Below are positions 53,451 to 62,738 of a stretch of 64,000 nt of DNA, one piece after another (position 1 is the first letter of the stretch; every line of letters starts with the position of its first letter). This DNA is from Micromonospora sp. C95 (lineage in GTDB: Bacteria; Actinomycetota; Actinomycetes; Mycobacteriales; Micromonosporaceae), in contig NZ_JAGPXT010000024.1 in assembly GCF_018070465.1 (NCBI RefSeq), forward strand, positions 1 to 64,000, given 5' to 3'. The notes beneath the pieces were generated by a model. The model was not told the DNA's origin. It ran no database searches and saw nothing but the letters and a program-made list of their open reading frames with translations. The position numbers were made by a program, and so were the translations under genes.

Positions 53451-54935
53451 GTGACCTCGGCGACGCTGTTGACCCCGGTCAGATCGTCATCGCGACCGCA
53501 CGACGTCCCGCCACCGGGGCGACCGGTGCGCACCGACCAGCGGGCGTACGTCCGGAGGCTTGTCGTGCTGGACACCGCCGTGCTGGCGGTGGCGGTGCTG
53601 GTCGGCTACGCCGTCCGGTTCGGTGAGGCCGTGCCCCGTGGCCCGGTGCCGTACGTCCTGGTCGCCCCGGCGCTCGTGCTGGCCTGGCTGGTGTCGCTGA
53701 AGGCTCTGCGCTGCTACGACGACCGGGTGGTGGGCTACGGTGCGGACGAGTACCGGCGGGTGAGCATGGCGAGTCTGCGCCTTGCCGGGGCCGCCGCGAT
53801 CGCGGGCTACGTCGCCGACGTCGGGGTCTCCCGAGGCTTCCTGGCCATCGCCTTCGCGGTGGGCACGATCGGTCTGGAGGTGGCCCGGTTCGCTGCCCGT
53901 AAGCGCCTGCACCGCGCCCGGTCGCAGGGGTCGGGCTGGTCGCGGCGGGTGCTGGTGGTCGGTGACACCGCCCACGTGCTGGAGTTGGTGCACACCCTGC
54001 GCCGCGAGCCGTACGCCGGCTACCAGGTCGTCGGTGCCTGCATCCCGGACGCTCTGCTCGCCCCGGTCGCCCAGCGGCTCGGCGACGTGCCGGTGGTCGG
54101 CTCGTTCCGGGCCATCCCGGAGGCCGCCGCCACGATCGGCGCCGACACGGTCGCCGTCACCGCCTGCGGGGAGCTGACCGCCACCCGGCTGCGTCGGCTC
54201 GGGTGGCAACTGGAGGGCACCGGCATCGACCTGGTGCTGGCTCCGGCGCTCACCGACGTGGCCGGCCCGCGCATCCACACCCGCCCCGTCGCCGGCCTGC
54301 CGCTGATTCACGTGGAGGCACCCGAGTTCCGCGGCGTCCGCAAACTGGTCAAGGGGTTCGTCGACCGGTCGATGTCGCTTGTCGCGCTGGCCCTGCTGCT
54401 GCCGCTGCTGGCGGTCATCGCGTTGGCCGTGAAACTGGACAGCCGGGGCCCGGTGCTGTTCCGGCAGACCCGGGTCGGGCAGGGTGGCCAGGAGTTCGGG
54501 GTCTTCAAGTTCCGCACCATGGTGGTCAACGCGGACGTGCTGTTGGCAGAGCTGGCCGCCCGCAACGAGACCGACGGCCTGCTGTTCAAGATGCGCGACG
54601 ACCCCCGGGTGACCCGGGTCGGCCGGCTGTTGCGCAAATGGTCACTTGACGAGCTGCCGCAACTGGTGAACGTCCTGCTGGGGCAGATGAGCCTGGTCGG
54701 TCCCCGGCCGCCGCTGCCCTCCGAGGTCGCTCGCTACGACGGCGACGTCGCCCGCCGGCTGCTGGTGAAGCCGGGGATGACCGGGCTCTGGCAGGTCAGC
54801 GGACGCTCCGATCTGAGCTGGGAGGACGGCATCCGGCTCGATCTCTACTACGTGGAGAACTGGTCGCTGGCCGCCGACCTGACGATCCTGTGGAAGACCG
54901 TCGGCGCGGTGGTCAACAGCCGCGGCGCGTACTGA
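53451..54935 (+). CDS. Polyprenyl-phosphate sugar-phosphate transferase (exopolysaccharide initiation)
   Basis: 494 residues. Four or five N-terminal membrane helices (VLDTAVLAVAVLVGYAVRF, VPYVLVAPALVLAWLV, ...), a CoA-binding-like Rossmann domain (RRVLVVGDTAHVLELVHTL) and the C-terminal bacterial sugar transferase domain: KGFVDRSMSLVALALLLPLL membrane hairpin, RGPVLFRQTRVGQGGQEF, FGVFKFRTM, MSLVGPRPPLPSEVARY and KPGMTGLWQVSGRSDLSWED. This is the WbaP/CpsE type that places the first sugar phosphate on undecaprenyl phosphate. GTG 53451 is chosen because GGGAGGG lies just upstream; ATG 53361 is an alternative. It stands alone, without glycosyltransferase neighbours. Confidence 0.88.
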   Translation: MTSATLLTPVRSSSRPHDVPPPGRPVRTDQRAYVRRLVVLDTAVLAVAVLVGYAVRFGEAVPRGPVPYVLVAPALVLAWLVSLKALRCYDDRVVGYGADEYRRVSMASLRLAGAAAIAGYVADVGVSRGFLAIAFAVGTIGLEVARFAARKRLHRARSQGSGWSRRVLVVGDTAHVLELVHTLRREPYAGYQVVGACIPDALLAPVAQRLGDVPVVGSFRAIPEAAATIGADTVAVTACGELTATRLRRLGWQLEGTGIDLVLAPALTDVAGPRIHTRPVAGLPLIHVEAPEFRGVRKLVKGFVDRSMSLVALALLLPLLAVIALAVKLDSRGPVLFRQTRVGQGGQEFGVFKFRTMVVNADVLLAELAARNETDGLLFKMRDDPRVTRVGRLLRKWSLDELPQLVNVLLGQMSLVGPRPPLPSEVARYDGDVARRLLVKPGMTGLWQVSGRSDLSWEDGIRLDLYYVENWSLAADLTILWKTVGAVVNSRGAY

Positions 54936-54950
54936 CCCGGCGGGGATGCC

Positions 54951-56075
54951 TCACGGCTGTGGGCCGAACCAGTCCAGGCAGACCACGACGGCGTCGTCGG
55001 TGAGATCACCGGCGACGAACGCGCGCAGGTCGCCGAGCAGGGAGCGGACCGCGTCCAGCGGCGTCATCGGTGCGGTCCGGCGCAACATCCGGTCGAGCGC
55101 CGTCTGGCCGTACCGCTCGTTGCCACTGGTCGCCTCGATCACCCCGTCGCTGATCATGAACAGTCGGTCGTCGCGCTGGAGCTGGACGAACTGTTCCCGG
55201 TAGTTGGTCCCCTCGAACATGCCGAGCGGGAACTGCTCCTCAAGCGGCTGAATGCTCACCTCGCCGTCGCGCAGCAAAACGAGCCGGGGCGAGCCGGCGT
55301 CGACGGCGGTGAGCAGCCCGCTGCGCAGGTCCAGTTCGAGCAGCAGGGTCGCGAGATACTGCTCACCCCGATGCAGGTCGTAGATCGCCTGGTCGGCCAG
55401 GGCGGCCTGGTCGGCCAGGGGAATGCCGGCCCGGCGGGCGTTGCGCAGCGCGTAGGTGGCGAGGGCGGTGAGCATCGACGCGGCGACCCCCTCACCCATC
55501 CCGTTGATCGTGGCGAGCCAGACCCGCTCCCCGTCGTCGGACCAGTCGAAGCTGTCGCCGCGCACCGCGTACGCCGGCTCCAGTTGGCCGGCGAGGCTGA
55601 AGGAGGGACGCAGCCGGCTGCGTCCCGGCAACTGCTCCCACTGCACCTCGGCGGCGAGGGTGAGCCGGCGGCTGCGCCGGGCCACCCGGTACACGTCCGT
55701 GCCGGCGTCGACCGCGGCCAACTCGTGGGCCAGCGCGGTGGCGACGTCGGCCAGCTCGGCCAGCCGCGTCTCAGTGACCGGACTCACCCGAAGCACGCCA
55801 CGCTGTTCCCCACGCATGCTCAGCGGCAGGTACCCGACCCCGTCGTCGTAAATCGGGCTCTGGTGGTCGAAGCAGCGCCAAGCCGGGTGCCCGGGGGTGG
55901 TCACCGCATCCCCGGAACCGAGTGGCAGCAACGCCGCCAGCCGATAGTCGACCTGGAAAAGCTCCGTGTCGGTGATGCCGTACTCCCGCTCGAGCAGCTC
56001 GCCGACGTGCGTCAACAGGAGGTCCACGGGGGCGGCGGTGATGGCCGCGCGGCCCTTGTCGACCGGCTCGGTCAT
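54951..56075 (-). CDS. SpoIIE-type PP2C serine phosphatase
   Basis: 374 residues. The N-terminal ~150 residues are a GAF-like sensor region (HVGELLEREYGITDTELFQV). The phosphatase domain has AYAVRGDSFDWSDDGERVWL (metal Asp), INGMGEGVAASMLTAL, FMISDGVIEATSG and LTDDAVVVCLDW. Such enzymes dephosphorylate anti-anti-sigma factors in partner-switching systems. The first metal motif is RGDSFDW instead of the common GGDFYD, but Asp is kept. It is divergent from the MarR gene by 59 nt. Confidence 0.85.
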   Translation of the reverse strand: MTEPVDKGRAAITAAPVDLLLTHVGELLEREYGITDTELFQVDYRLAALLPLGSGDAVTTPGHPAWRCFDHQSPIYDDGVGYLPLSMRGEQRGVLRVSPVTETRLAELADVATALAHELAAVDAGTDVYRVARRSRRLTLAAEVQWEQLPGRSRLRPSFSLAGQLEPAYAVRGDSFDWSDDGERVWLATINGMGEGVAASMLTALATYALRNARRAGIPLADQAALADQAIYDLHRGEQYLATLLLELDLRSGLLTAVDAGSPRLVLLRDGEVSIQPLEEQFPLGMFEGTNYREQFVQLQRDDRLFMISDGVIEATSGNERYGQTALDRMLRRTAPMTPLDAVRSLLGDLRAFVAGDLTDDAVVVCLDWFGPQP

Positions 56076-56134
56076 GGTCTCTCCTTGATCACAAGCCCAA
56101 CCACCGACGGAATCGGGGTACGCTCGGGCGCACC

Positions 56135-56719
56135 ATGGCGGAACTGCATGGTCCACCGGGACCCGAGATGAGTATGGCTGCCGAGCTGGATACCGCGGCA
56201 GGTGCCCTGCTGACGGTCTGGGACGGTGCGCGAGAGCGGACGGCCAACCGTATCTCCACCGCCCAGCTTCGCGCCGTCATGCTCGTCGAACGGCATGACG
56301 GGATAAACCTGCGGCGCCTCGCCGCCGGGCTGGACATGCTGCTCTCGTCGGCCAGCCGACTCTGCGACCGGCTGGTCGCCGCCGGGATGCTGGAGCGGGA
56401 GCCGGGGCGCGCCGACCGGCGGGAGATCTCGCTGCATCTGACCGCCGAGGCCCGCCGGTTGCTGACCGAGCTGCGCGACGACCGTCGGCAGCACCTGGCG
56501 GCGATCCTGGCCGACATGGCTCCCGAAGCCCGGGAGGCGCTGCTGCGCGGGCTGCGTGCCTTCGACGAGGCCGCCCGCTCGCGGGTCGTACGACCGGTGT
56601 CGCCGCTGGTGCCGCAGCCCGAGGAACCGCGTGCGGAACAGGCGGACGGCCGGGATGCCGTCGAGCCGGCACCTCGTGGCTGGGCCGCGGGGGACGTCTC
56701 CGTCTTCCGGACGGCCTGA
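56135..56719 (+). CDS. MarR-family transcriptional regulator
   Basis: 194 residues. The winged helix reads ISTAQLRAVMLVERHDGINL, RRLAAGLDMLLSSASRLCDR (recognition helix) and LVAAGMLEREPGRADRREIS (wing). A Pro/Glu-rich tail of ~45 residues is extra. It lies between two SpoIIE-type phosphatase genes that point away or toward it, so it may regulate them. Start 56135 follows TACGCT (56119-56124) by 10 nt, allowing a 4-nt leader; ATG 56168 is possible. Confidence 0.87.
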   Translation: MAELHGPPGPEMSMAAELDTAAGALLTVWDGARERTANRISTAQLRAVMLVERHDGINLRRLAAGLDMLLSSASRLCDRLVAAGMLEREPGRADRREISLHLTAEARRLLTELRDDRRQHLAAILADMAPEAREALLRGLRAFDEAARSRVVRPVSPLVPQPEEPRAEQADGRDAVEPAPRGWAAGDVSVFRTA

Positions 56720-56756
56720 CCGGGCCGGCTACCGCCGGTGCTGACGCCCGCCCGGA

Positions 56757-58436
56757 TCAGTCTGCGGCCGGACCGATCGCCAGCATCGCGACGTCGTCGT
56801 GGCGGTGCCCGGCGCACCACTTGTCGATTTCCCGGAGCACGCGGTCGACGACCGTCGCCGGGGGCCGCCCGGCGCCGGCCGCCAGCGTCCGGCGTAGCCG
56901 CTGTTCGCCGAAGATCTCCGTGCCGCGCGGGCCGCCCCGGGCCTCGGCGACCCCGTCGGTACGCAGGAACAGCGTTTCGCCGGGGCTCAGCCGAAGGTCG
57001 GCGGCGGCGAACCGGGCACCGGGCAGCGCACCCACCGGCATCCCGCCCACCCGAATCGCGGCCACCGTCGCGTCGGCGCGGACCACGAGGCATGCCGGAT
57101 GTCCGCCACCGGCGATCCGGATCCGCAGCTCGCCCTCGGGTTCGACGCGCAGGTCGCCCAGCAGCAGGGTGGTGAACTGGCCGCGCCGGTTCGTGTCCGG
57201 CGGGTCGAGCAGTGCCCGGTCGAGCAGCTTGAGCAGCTCCCGTGGTTGCCGTTCGACCAGACGTAGGGTCTGCAGCGACTGGCGTACCCGGCCGGTGAGC
57301 ACGGCCGCACCCACCCCCTTGCCGCAGACGTCTCCGACGGCGAACAGCGCACCGTCGCCGGTCGGCAGGACGTCGTAGAAGTCGCCGCCGATGCGCAGTC
57401 CGTCTCCGGCCGCGCGGTAGCCGCCGGCCAGGCTCACCCCGGCCACCGTCGGCAGCCGCGGCGGCAGCAGGCTGTGCTGGAGAACCCGGGCGAGGTGGCT
57501 CTGTTCGTCGTGCAGCTGCGCGGTGGCCAGCGCGGCGCCGGCCCGGGCGGCGAACTCCCGGACCAGCTCGACGTCGCGGCGGTCGAAGCCGGCCCGCCGG
57601 GATCGGCGTAGCAGCACCAGGGCACCGACCGTCCCACCGGCTCCGGGGATCGGGCTGACCAGCAGGGTCGCGGGCAGGTCGAGGCCGGCCGGGAGCAACT
57701 GGGCGCGTCCGTCCCGCTCGATGGCTGGCCAGGGCCGTGGATCGGCGGGCTCGCCGTCGAGGGCCTCGACGAGTCCGGGTACGGCAGTGACCACGTCCCA
57801 GTCGAGCGTTCCGGTGACCGGCGCGCTCTCGTCCGCGATCTGCCGAACCCAGTGCGGCCGATGTTCGGTGGGCGTCGGTGGCAGGTGCACCACCAGAGCC
57901 AGGTCGGCCAGGTAAGGCACGGGCAGGGTGGCCACGGCGCGCAGCGCCTGGTCACGCTCCAGCGCCAGGCCGAGCTGTCGGCCAGCGTCGGCCAGGAACC
58001 GGGTACGCCGACGCTCGGCGAGCAGCTCCGCCGCCCGAGCCTGCTCGTCGGTGACATCCCGCACGTACCAGGCGCACCGGTCGCCACCCAGCGCCCGGCG
58101 GATCCCTCGCAGTCGCCGACCGAGGTGCACACCCTCGAAGTCGTCCGCCCCGGTGACGGTCGCGGTCGCCAGTGCCGCGATCGGACAACCGGCCAGGTCG
58201 GTGCCGACGACCACCTCCGGCAGCAACTCCCCGGCCAGCGCGTTCACCAGCACGACCAGCCCGGCGTCGTCGGTGGTCAGCACCGCCTCGCCGAGCCCGT
58301 CGAGCAGCTCACGGGCGAGATCGGCGTCCACGGGTGACGTGGTGTGCGGCGCCTCGGTGGCGGTGCGGTCCGACCGGTCTTCGCCGGTCCGCTCGCCGGC
58401 CGCACCGGCGAAGGCGCCGGGCCGGGTGCTGGTCAT
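56757..58436 (-). CDS. PAS-GAF-SpoIIE serine phosphatase
   Basis: 559 residues. Residues ~45-150 are PAS-like (LLDGLGEAVLTTDDAGLVVL, RCAWYVRDVTDEQ), ~160-320 GAF-like (RRTRFLADAGRQLGLALERD) and 330-559 a complete PP2C/SpoIIE domain: HSLLPPRLPTVAGV, LRIGGDFYDVLPTGDGALF, VGDVCGKGVGAAVLTG, FLRTDGVAEARGG and HDDVAMLAIGP. All metal Asp are present. It is an RsbU-like energy/redox or ligand sensor feeding an anti-sigma cascade; no anti-sigma factor is encoded nearby. ATG 58436 was preferred over GTG 58460. Confidence 0.88.
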   Translation of the reverse strand: MTSTRPGAFAGAAGERTGEDRSDRTATEAPHTTSPVDADLARELLDGLGEAVLTTDDAGLVVLVNALAGELLPEVVVGTDLAGCPIAALATATVTGADDFEGVHLGRRLRGIRRALGGDRCAWYVRDVTDEQARAAELLAERRRTRFLADAGRQLGLALERDQALRAVATLPVPYLADLALVVHLPPTPTEHRPHWVRQIADESAPVTGTLDWDVVTAVPGLVEALDGEPADPRPWPAIERDGRAQLLPAGLDLPATLLVSPIPGAGGTVGALVLLRRSRRAGFDRRDVELVREFAARAGAALATAQLHDEQSHLARVLQHSLLPPRLPTVAGVSLAGGYRAAGDGLRIGGDFYDVLPTGDGALFAVGDVCGKGVGAAVLTGRVRQSLQTLRLVERQPRELLKLLDRALLDPPDTNRRGQFTTLLLGDLRVEPEGELRIRIAGGGHPACLVVRADATVAAIRVGGMPVGALPGARFAAADLRLSPGETLFLRTDGVAEARGGPRGTEIFGEQRLRRTLAAGAGRPPATVVDRVLREIDKWCAGHRHDDVAMLAIGPAAD

Positions 58437-58562
58437 CGGCGGATCCCCGGCGCCGGGCACTGTCGACCAGTACGCATGCCGGTGGTGCCCTCCTCGGGGT
58501 CACGGTTGGTTGCCTGGAAGCAAGCGTACCGAGCCGACGCCGAGGTGCCCCGGTCGAGCGCG

Positions 58563-59822
58563 TCAGAGCCGGGCCAGCCAGCCGCCGGGGCGAGCGATGA
58601 TCCGACGTACCACCGAACCGGCCGCTCCCACCGCGGCGGCCGTGGCACCCAGGGTGGCCGGCCGGACGGTGACCGGCGACCAGGCTGCGGTGAGCACCCG
58701 GCGTTCGATCTCGGCGAGTACGGGCGGCCGGAGCCAACCGGTGAGCGGGGCGTAGCCACCGCCGAGCACCACCGTGTCGAGGTCCAGCAGGTTGACCACG
58801 CTCGCCACGGTGACCCCGATCGCCGTACCGGCCTCGGTCAGAGCGTGCAGCACGGCGGGGTGCTCGGCGGCGGCGAGCTGGGTCAGCCGGGTCGACGCCC
58901 GGTCGGCGGGCAGGTCGGCACCGGCCAGGCCGGCGGCGGACAGGATCGCCTCCTGCCCGGCGTAGAGCTCCAGACAGCCGCGACCGCCGCAGCGGCAGGG
59001 CGGCCCGTCCGGTCGGACCGGGATGTGCCCGATCTCGCCGCTCCAACCGCGGGTGCCCCGGAACAGCGCGCCGTCGAGGACGATGCCCGCGCCGATGCCG
59101 ACCTCGCCGGAGATGTGCAGGAAGCTGCCCGGCGCGGTACCGGAGTGCAGCTCGCCCAACGCGGCGAGGTTGGCCTCGTTGTCCACCGCCAGGGGCGGCA
59201 CCCCGTCGACTCGCTCGGTCAGCGGGGGGTAATCGGCAAGCAGTTCCGGCACCGGCACGTCCCGCCAGCCCAGGTTCGGCGCGAGACGGACCCGCCCGGC
59301 GTCGTCGACCAGGCCGGGCACCCCCAGGGCGGCACCGGCCAGGGTCAGGCCCTGGGCCTCGGCGTCGACGCGGGCCCGGCCGGCCAGCTCGGCGAGTTGG
59401 CCGAGCGCCTCGGCGGGCGACACGGGTCGCAGGTCGGCCCGGTGCACCGTGTGGTGCCGGACCTGGCCGGCGAGGTCGACGACGCACGCGGCGAGGTAGT
59501 CGACGTTGATCTCCAGACCGAGACCGGCCGGACCGTCGCCGGCCAGCATCAGACCGCGCGCCGGACGACCCGCGCCGGCCCGTGGGGTCGGATCCGCCTC
59601 GGTGACGAGCCGGCCGGCGACGAGATCCTCCACCACGGCCGAGACGGTGGCCCGGGTGAGGCCGGTGTCGGCGGCCAGCGCCGCCCGCGACGGCGGGCGG
59701 CGGGCGGCGGCGATGCGGCCGAGCACCAGGGCGAGATTCAGCTCACGCAGGCTGCCCTGCCGCACCGCGCCGGCCGGGGCTGCGGGTGAGGTCACCCCTT
59801 GACACTGCCACACCACAGTCAT
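58563..59822 (-). CDS. xylR: XylR-type ROK repressor of xylose utilisation
   Basis: 419 residues. Residues ~20-80 form a winged helix-turn-helix (RELNLALVLGRIAAARRPPS, LAADTGLTRATVSAVVEDLV). The rest is a ROK sugar-kinase-like domain: GLGLEINVDYLAACVVDL, EVGIGAGIVLDG and GRGCLELYAGQEAI, with the zinc motif CRCGGRGC. It is divergent from xylAB, with only 49 nt between starts, and should bind the short palindrome there and release it with xylose. Confidence 0.92.
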   Translation of the reverse strand: MTVVWQCQGVTSPAAPAGAVRQGSLRELNLALVLGRIAAARRPPSRAALAADTGLTRATVSAVVEDLVAGRLVTEADPTPRAGAGRPARGLMLAGDGPAGLGLEINVDYLAACVVDLAGQVRHHTVHRADLRPVSPAEALGQLAELAGRARVDAEAQGLTLAGAALGVPGLVDDAGRVRLAPNLGWRDVPVPELLADYPPLTERVDGVPPLAVDNEANLAALGELHSGTAPGSFLHISGEVGIGAGIVLDGALFRGTRGWSGEIGHIPVRPDGPPCRCGGRGCLELYAGQEAILSAAGLAGADLPADRASTRLTQLAAAEHPAVLHALTEAGTAIGVTVASVVNLLDLDTVVLGGGYAPLTGWLRPPVLAEIERRVLTAAWSPVTVRPATLGATAAAVGAAGSVVRRIIARPGGWLARL

Positions 59823-59839
59823 TTAATTCAACCACTGAA
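59799..59839 (+). promoter_or_regulatory. xylAB promoter and putative XylR operator
   Basis: TTGACA (59799-59804), 17-nt spacer, TTTAAT (59822-59827): the most consensus-like promoter in the window. TTCA-accac-TGAA (59827-59839) covers the expected start of transcription (~59834) and is the probable operator. The -35 box lies inside the first codons of xylR, so the repressor can also block its own gene. Confidence 0.75.
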
Positions 59840-59871
59840 CAAATAGCGGATGACACCACCGGAGGTCTGCC

Positions 59872-61059
59872 ATGGCACCCCGTCCCACCCCTGCTGACAA
59901 ATTCTCCTTCGGGCTCTGGACGGTCGGCTGGCAGGGCCGCGACCCGTTCGGCCACGCCACCCGAGACGCCTTGGATCCGGTGGAGTCGGTGCACCGGCTC
60001 GCCGAGCTGGGCGCGTACGGCGTCACCTTCCACGACGACGACCTGGTGCCGTTCGGCTCGGACGCCGCCACCCGGGACGCCCAGATCGCCCGGTTCCGCA
60101 AGGCGCTCGACGAGACCGGCCTGGTGGTGCCGATGGTCACCACCGACCTGTTCCAGCAGCCGGTGTTCAAGGACGGCGGCTTCACCAGCAACGACCGCGA
60201 CGTCCGGCGGTACGCGTTGCGCAAGGTGCTGCGCAACGTCGATCTCGCCGCCGAGCTGGGTGCGAAGACCTTCGTCATGTGGGGCGGTCGGGAGGGCGGC
60301 GAGTACGACGTCGCCAAGGACGTCCAGGCCGCGCTGGAGCGCTACCGCGAGGCGGTGGACCTGCTCTGCCAGTACGTCATCGACCGCGGCTACGACCTGC
60401 GCTTCGCGCTGGAGCCGAAGCCGAACGAGCCGCGCGGTGACATCCTGCTGCCGACCGTCGGGCACGCCCTGGGGTTCATCTCCACCCTCGCCCACCCGGA
60501 GCGGGTCGGGCTGAACCCGGAGGTCGGCCACGAGCAGATGGCCGGGTTGAACTTCGTCCACGGCATCGCCCAGGCGCTCTGGCAGGGCAAGCTGTTCCAC
60601 ATCGACCTCAACGGTCAGCGTGGCGTCAAGTACGACCAGGACCTGGTCTTCGGTCACGGCGACCTGCTCAACGCGTTCGCCCTGGTCGACCTGCTGGAGC
60701 ACGGTGGCACGGCCGGCGGCCCCGGCTACGACGGTCCCCGCCACTTCGACTACAAGCCCTCGCGCACCGAGGACATCGACGGGGTCTGGGCCTCGGCAGC
60801 CGCGAACATGAGCACGTACCTGCTGCTCAAGGAGCGGGCCGCCGCGTTCCGGGCCGACCCGGAGGTGGCCGAGGCGCTGGCCGCGAGCAAGGTCGCCGAG
60901 CTGGGCGTGCCGACCCTCGGCGAGGGCGAGGGCTACGCCGAACTGCTCGCCGACACCAGCGCGTTCGAGGAGTTCGACGTGAACGCGGTAGCCGCCAAGG
61001 GCTTCGGTTTCGTCCGGTTGAACCAGCTCGCCGTCGAGCACCTGCTCGGCGCGCGCTGA
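59872..61059 (+). CDS. xylA: Xylose isomerase
   Basis: 395 residues, the class I length (Actinoplanes enzyme 394). It converts D-xylose to D-xylulose. GAYGVTFHDDDLVPFGSD has the catalytic His and Asp; DLRFALEPKPNEPRGDIL has the metal Glu and catalytic Lys; GLNPEVGHEQMAGLNFVHGI and FHIDLNGQRGVKYDQDLVFG provide further ligands. GGAGG is 6 nt before the ATG. It is the first gene of the xylAB operon (11 nt to xylB). Confidence 0.97.
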   Translation: MAPRPTPADKFSFGLWTVGWQGRDPFGHATRDALDPVESVHRLAELGAYGVTFHDDDLVPFGSDAATRDAQIARFRKALDETGLVVPMVTTDLFQQPVFKDGGFTSNDRDVRRYALRKVLRNVDLAAELGAKTFVMWGGREGGEYDVAKDVQAALERYREAVDLLCQYVIDRGYDLRFALEPKPNEPRGDILLPTVGHALGFISTLAHPERVGLNPEVGHEQMAGLNFVHGIAQALWQGKLFHIDLNGQRGVKYDQDLVFGHGDLLNAFALVDLLEHGGTAGGPGYDGPRHFDYKPSRTEDIDGVWASAAANMSTYLLLKERAAAFRADPEVAEALAASKVAELGVPTLGEGEGYAELLADTSAFEEFDVNAVAAKGFGFVRLNQLAVEHLLGAR

Positions 61060-61069
61060 GGCGGTCGGC

Positions 61070-62527
61070 ATGCCGCTCGTCGCCGGGGTGGACTCCTCCA
61101 CCCAGTCCTGCAAGGTGGTCGTCCGGGACGCGGAGACCGGTGCCCTGGTCCGGCAGGGCCGGGCACCGCACCCGGACGGCACCGAGGTCGATCCGTCGGC
61201 CTGGTGGTCGGCCCTTCGGACGGCGATCGACGCCGCCGGTGGGCTGACCGATGTCGCCGCGGTCTCCGTGGCCGGCCAGCAGCACGGCATGGTCTGCCTC
61301 GACGAGGCCGGGAAGGTGATCCGGCCGGCGCTGCTGTGGAACGACACCCGGTCGGCCGGTGCGGCGGCCGAGCTGATCCAGGAGGCGGGCGAGGGGCAGG
61401 CCGGGCGCCAGTTCTGGGCCGACGCGGTGGGCAGCGTGCCGGTGGCCAGCTTCACCGTCACCAAGCTGCGCTGGCTGGCCCGCAACGAGCCGGCGAACGC
61501 CGACCGGGTGGCGGCGGTCTGTCTGCCGCACGACTGGCTGACCTGGCGGCTGGCCGGCGCTCCCGGGCTGGACTCGCTGCGTACCGACCGCAGCGACGCC
61601 AGCGGCACCGGCTACTGGTCCCCGGCCAGCGGCGAGTACCGGCCGGACCTGTTGGAGCGGGCGCTCGGACGGGTGGTGCGGGTGCCGACGGTGCTCGGGC
61701 CGGCCGAGGCCGCCGGCCGGTTGGCTCCGGCCGCGCTGTCCGGTGCCGTGGCGGCTGCGGGCTCCGGTGGGGGACTGCTCGGGCCGGGTGCCGGTGACAA
61801 CGCCGCCGCCGGCTTCGGCGTCGGTGCGCGTTCCGGTGACGTGGTGGTGTCGATCGGTACCTCGGGCACGGTCTTCAGCGTCGCGGACACCCCGGCGGCC
61901 GACCCGAGCGGCACCGTGGCCGGCTTCGCCGACGTCACCGGCCGGTTCCTCCCACTGGTTGCCACGCTCAACGCGGCCCGGGTACTTGACGCCGCCGCCG
62001 GCCTGCTCCGAGTCGGGCTGGACGAGCTGGCGGACCTGGCGCTCTCCGCGTCACCCGGCGCGGACGGCCTGGTCATGGTTCCGTACCTGGAGGGCGAACG
62101 CACGCCGAACCGGCCGGACGCCACCGGGGCGGTGCACGGACTGACCCTGCGCACCTCGACTCCGGCACACCTGGCCCGAGCAGCCGTCGAGGGGATGCTC
62201 TGCGCCCTCGCCGACGGGCTCGACGCGCTCGCCGCGCAGGGCGCCACCGTACGCCGGGTGATCCTGGTCGGCGGCGGCGCCCGCTCGGCGGCGGTGCGTC
62301 GCATCGCGGCGCAGGTCTTCGGCTGCCCGGTGGTCGTCCCACCGCCCGGCGAGTACGTCGCCGACGGTGCCGCCCGGCAGGCCGCGTGGTTGGCCCTGGG
62401 CACGGGGGAGCCGCCGTCCTGGACACCGTCCGGCACCGAGGAGTACGCCGGCGAACCGGTGCCCGGCATCCGGGAGCGCTACGCGCAGGCCCGGGAACGC
62501 CATCTGGACCGGTTGTCCCAGAGCTGA
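61070..62527 (+). CDS. xylB: Xylulokinase
   Basis: 485 residues, FGGY kinase family. It phosphorylates D-xylulose to xylulose 5-phosphate. VAGVDSSTQSCKVVVRDAET is the phosphate-1 motif, AAVSVAGQQHGMVCLDEAG and LLWNDTRSA bind substrate, LGPGAGDNAAAGFGVGARSG and VVSIGTSGTVF are the second-domain ATP motifs, ILVGGGARSAAVRRIAAQVF the adenosine motif. It is followed by a 21-bp terminator hairpin. Confidence 0.96.
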   Translation: MPLVAGVDSSTQSCKVVVRDAETGALVRQGRAPHPDGTEVDPSAWWSALRTAIDAAGGLTDVAAVSVAGQQHGMVCLDEAGKVIRPALLWNDTRSAGAAAELIQEAGEGQAGRQFWADAVGSVPVASFTVTKLRWLARNEPANADRVAAVCLPHDWLTWRLAGAPGLDSLRTDRSDASGTGYWSPASGEYRPDLLERALGRVVRVPTVLGPAEAAGRLAPAALSGAVAAAGSGGGLLGPGAGDNAAAGFGVGARSGDVVVSIGTSGTVFSVADTPAADPSGTVAGFADVTGRFLPLVATLNAARVLDAAAGLLRVGLDELADLALSASPGADGLVMVPYLEGERTPNRPDATGAVHGLTLRTSTPAHLARAAVEGMLCALADGLDALAAQGATVRRVILVGGGARSAAVRRIAAQVFGCPVVVPPPGEYVADGAARQAAWLALGTGEPPSWTPSGTEEYAGEPVPGIRERYAQARERHLDRLSQS

Positions 62528-62533
62528 CCACGC

Positions 62534-62590
62534 TTGCTCCCGGATCGGGTGGCCCCGTCGACGGGCGGAGGCCACCCGATCCGGGAGCAA
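62534..62590 (+). terminator. 21-bp perfect inverted repeat after xylAB
   Basis: Arms 62534-62554 and 62570-62590 are exact reverse complements around a 15-nt loop, 7 nt after the xylB stop. Confidence 0.8.
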
Positions 62591-62738
62591 CCCGCGAATG
62601 CCGCACGGCCGCGGTTCGGGTGACCGCACCACACGGATCTCCGCGCGGCTCGGGCCTCTCACGCGGCTCGGAGCGGTCACCGGACCTCGGGCGTGACCCG
62701 GTGACCGGCTCGTTATCCCGCCCTGGTTGGCTGCCCGC

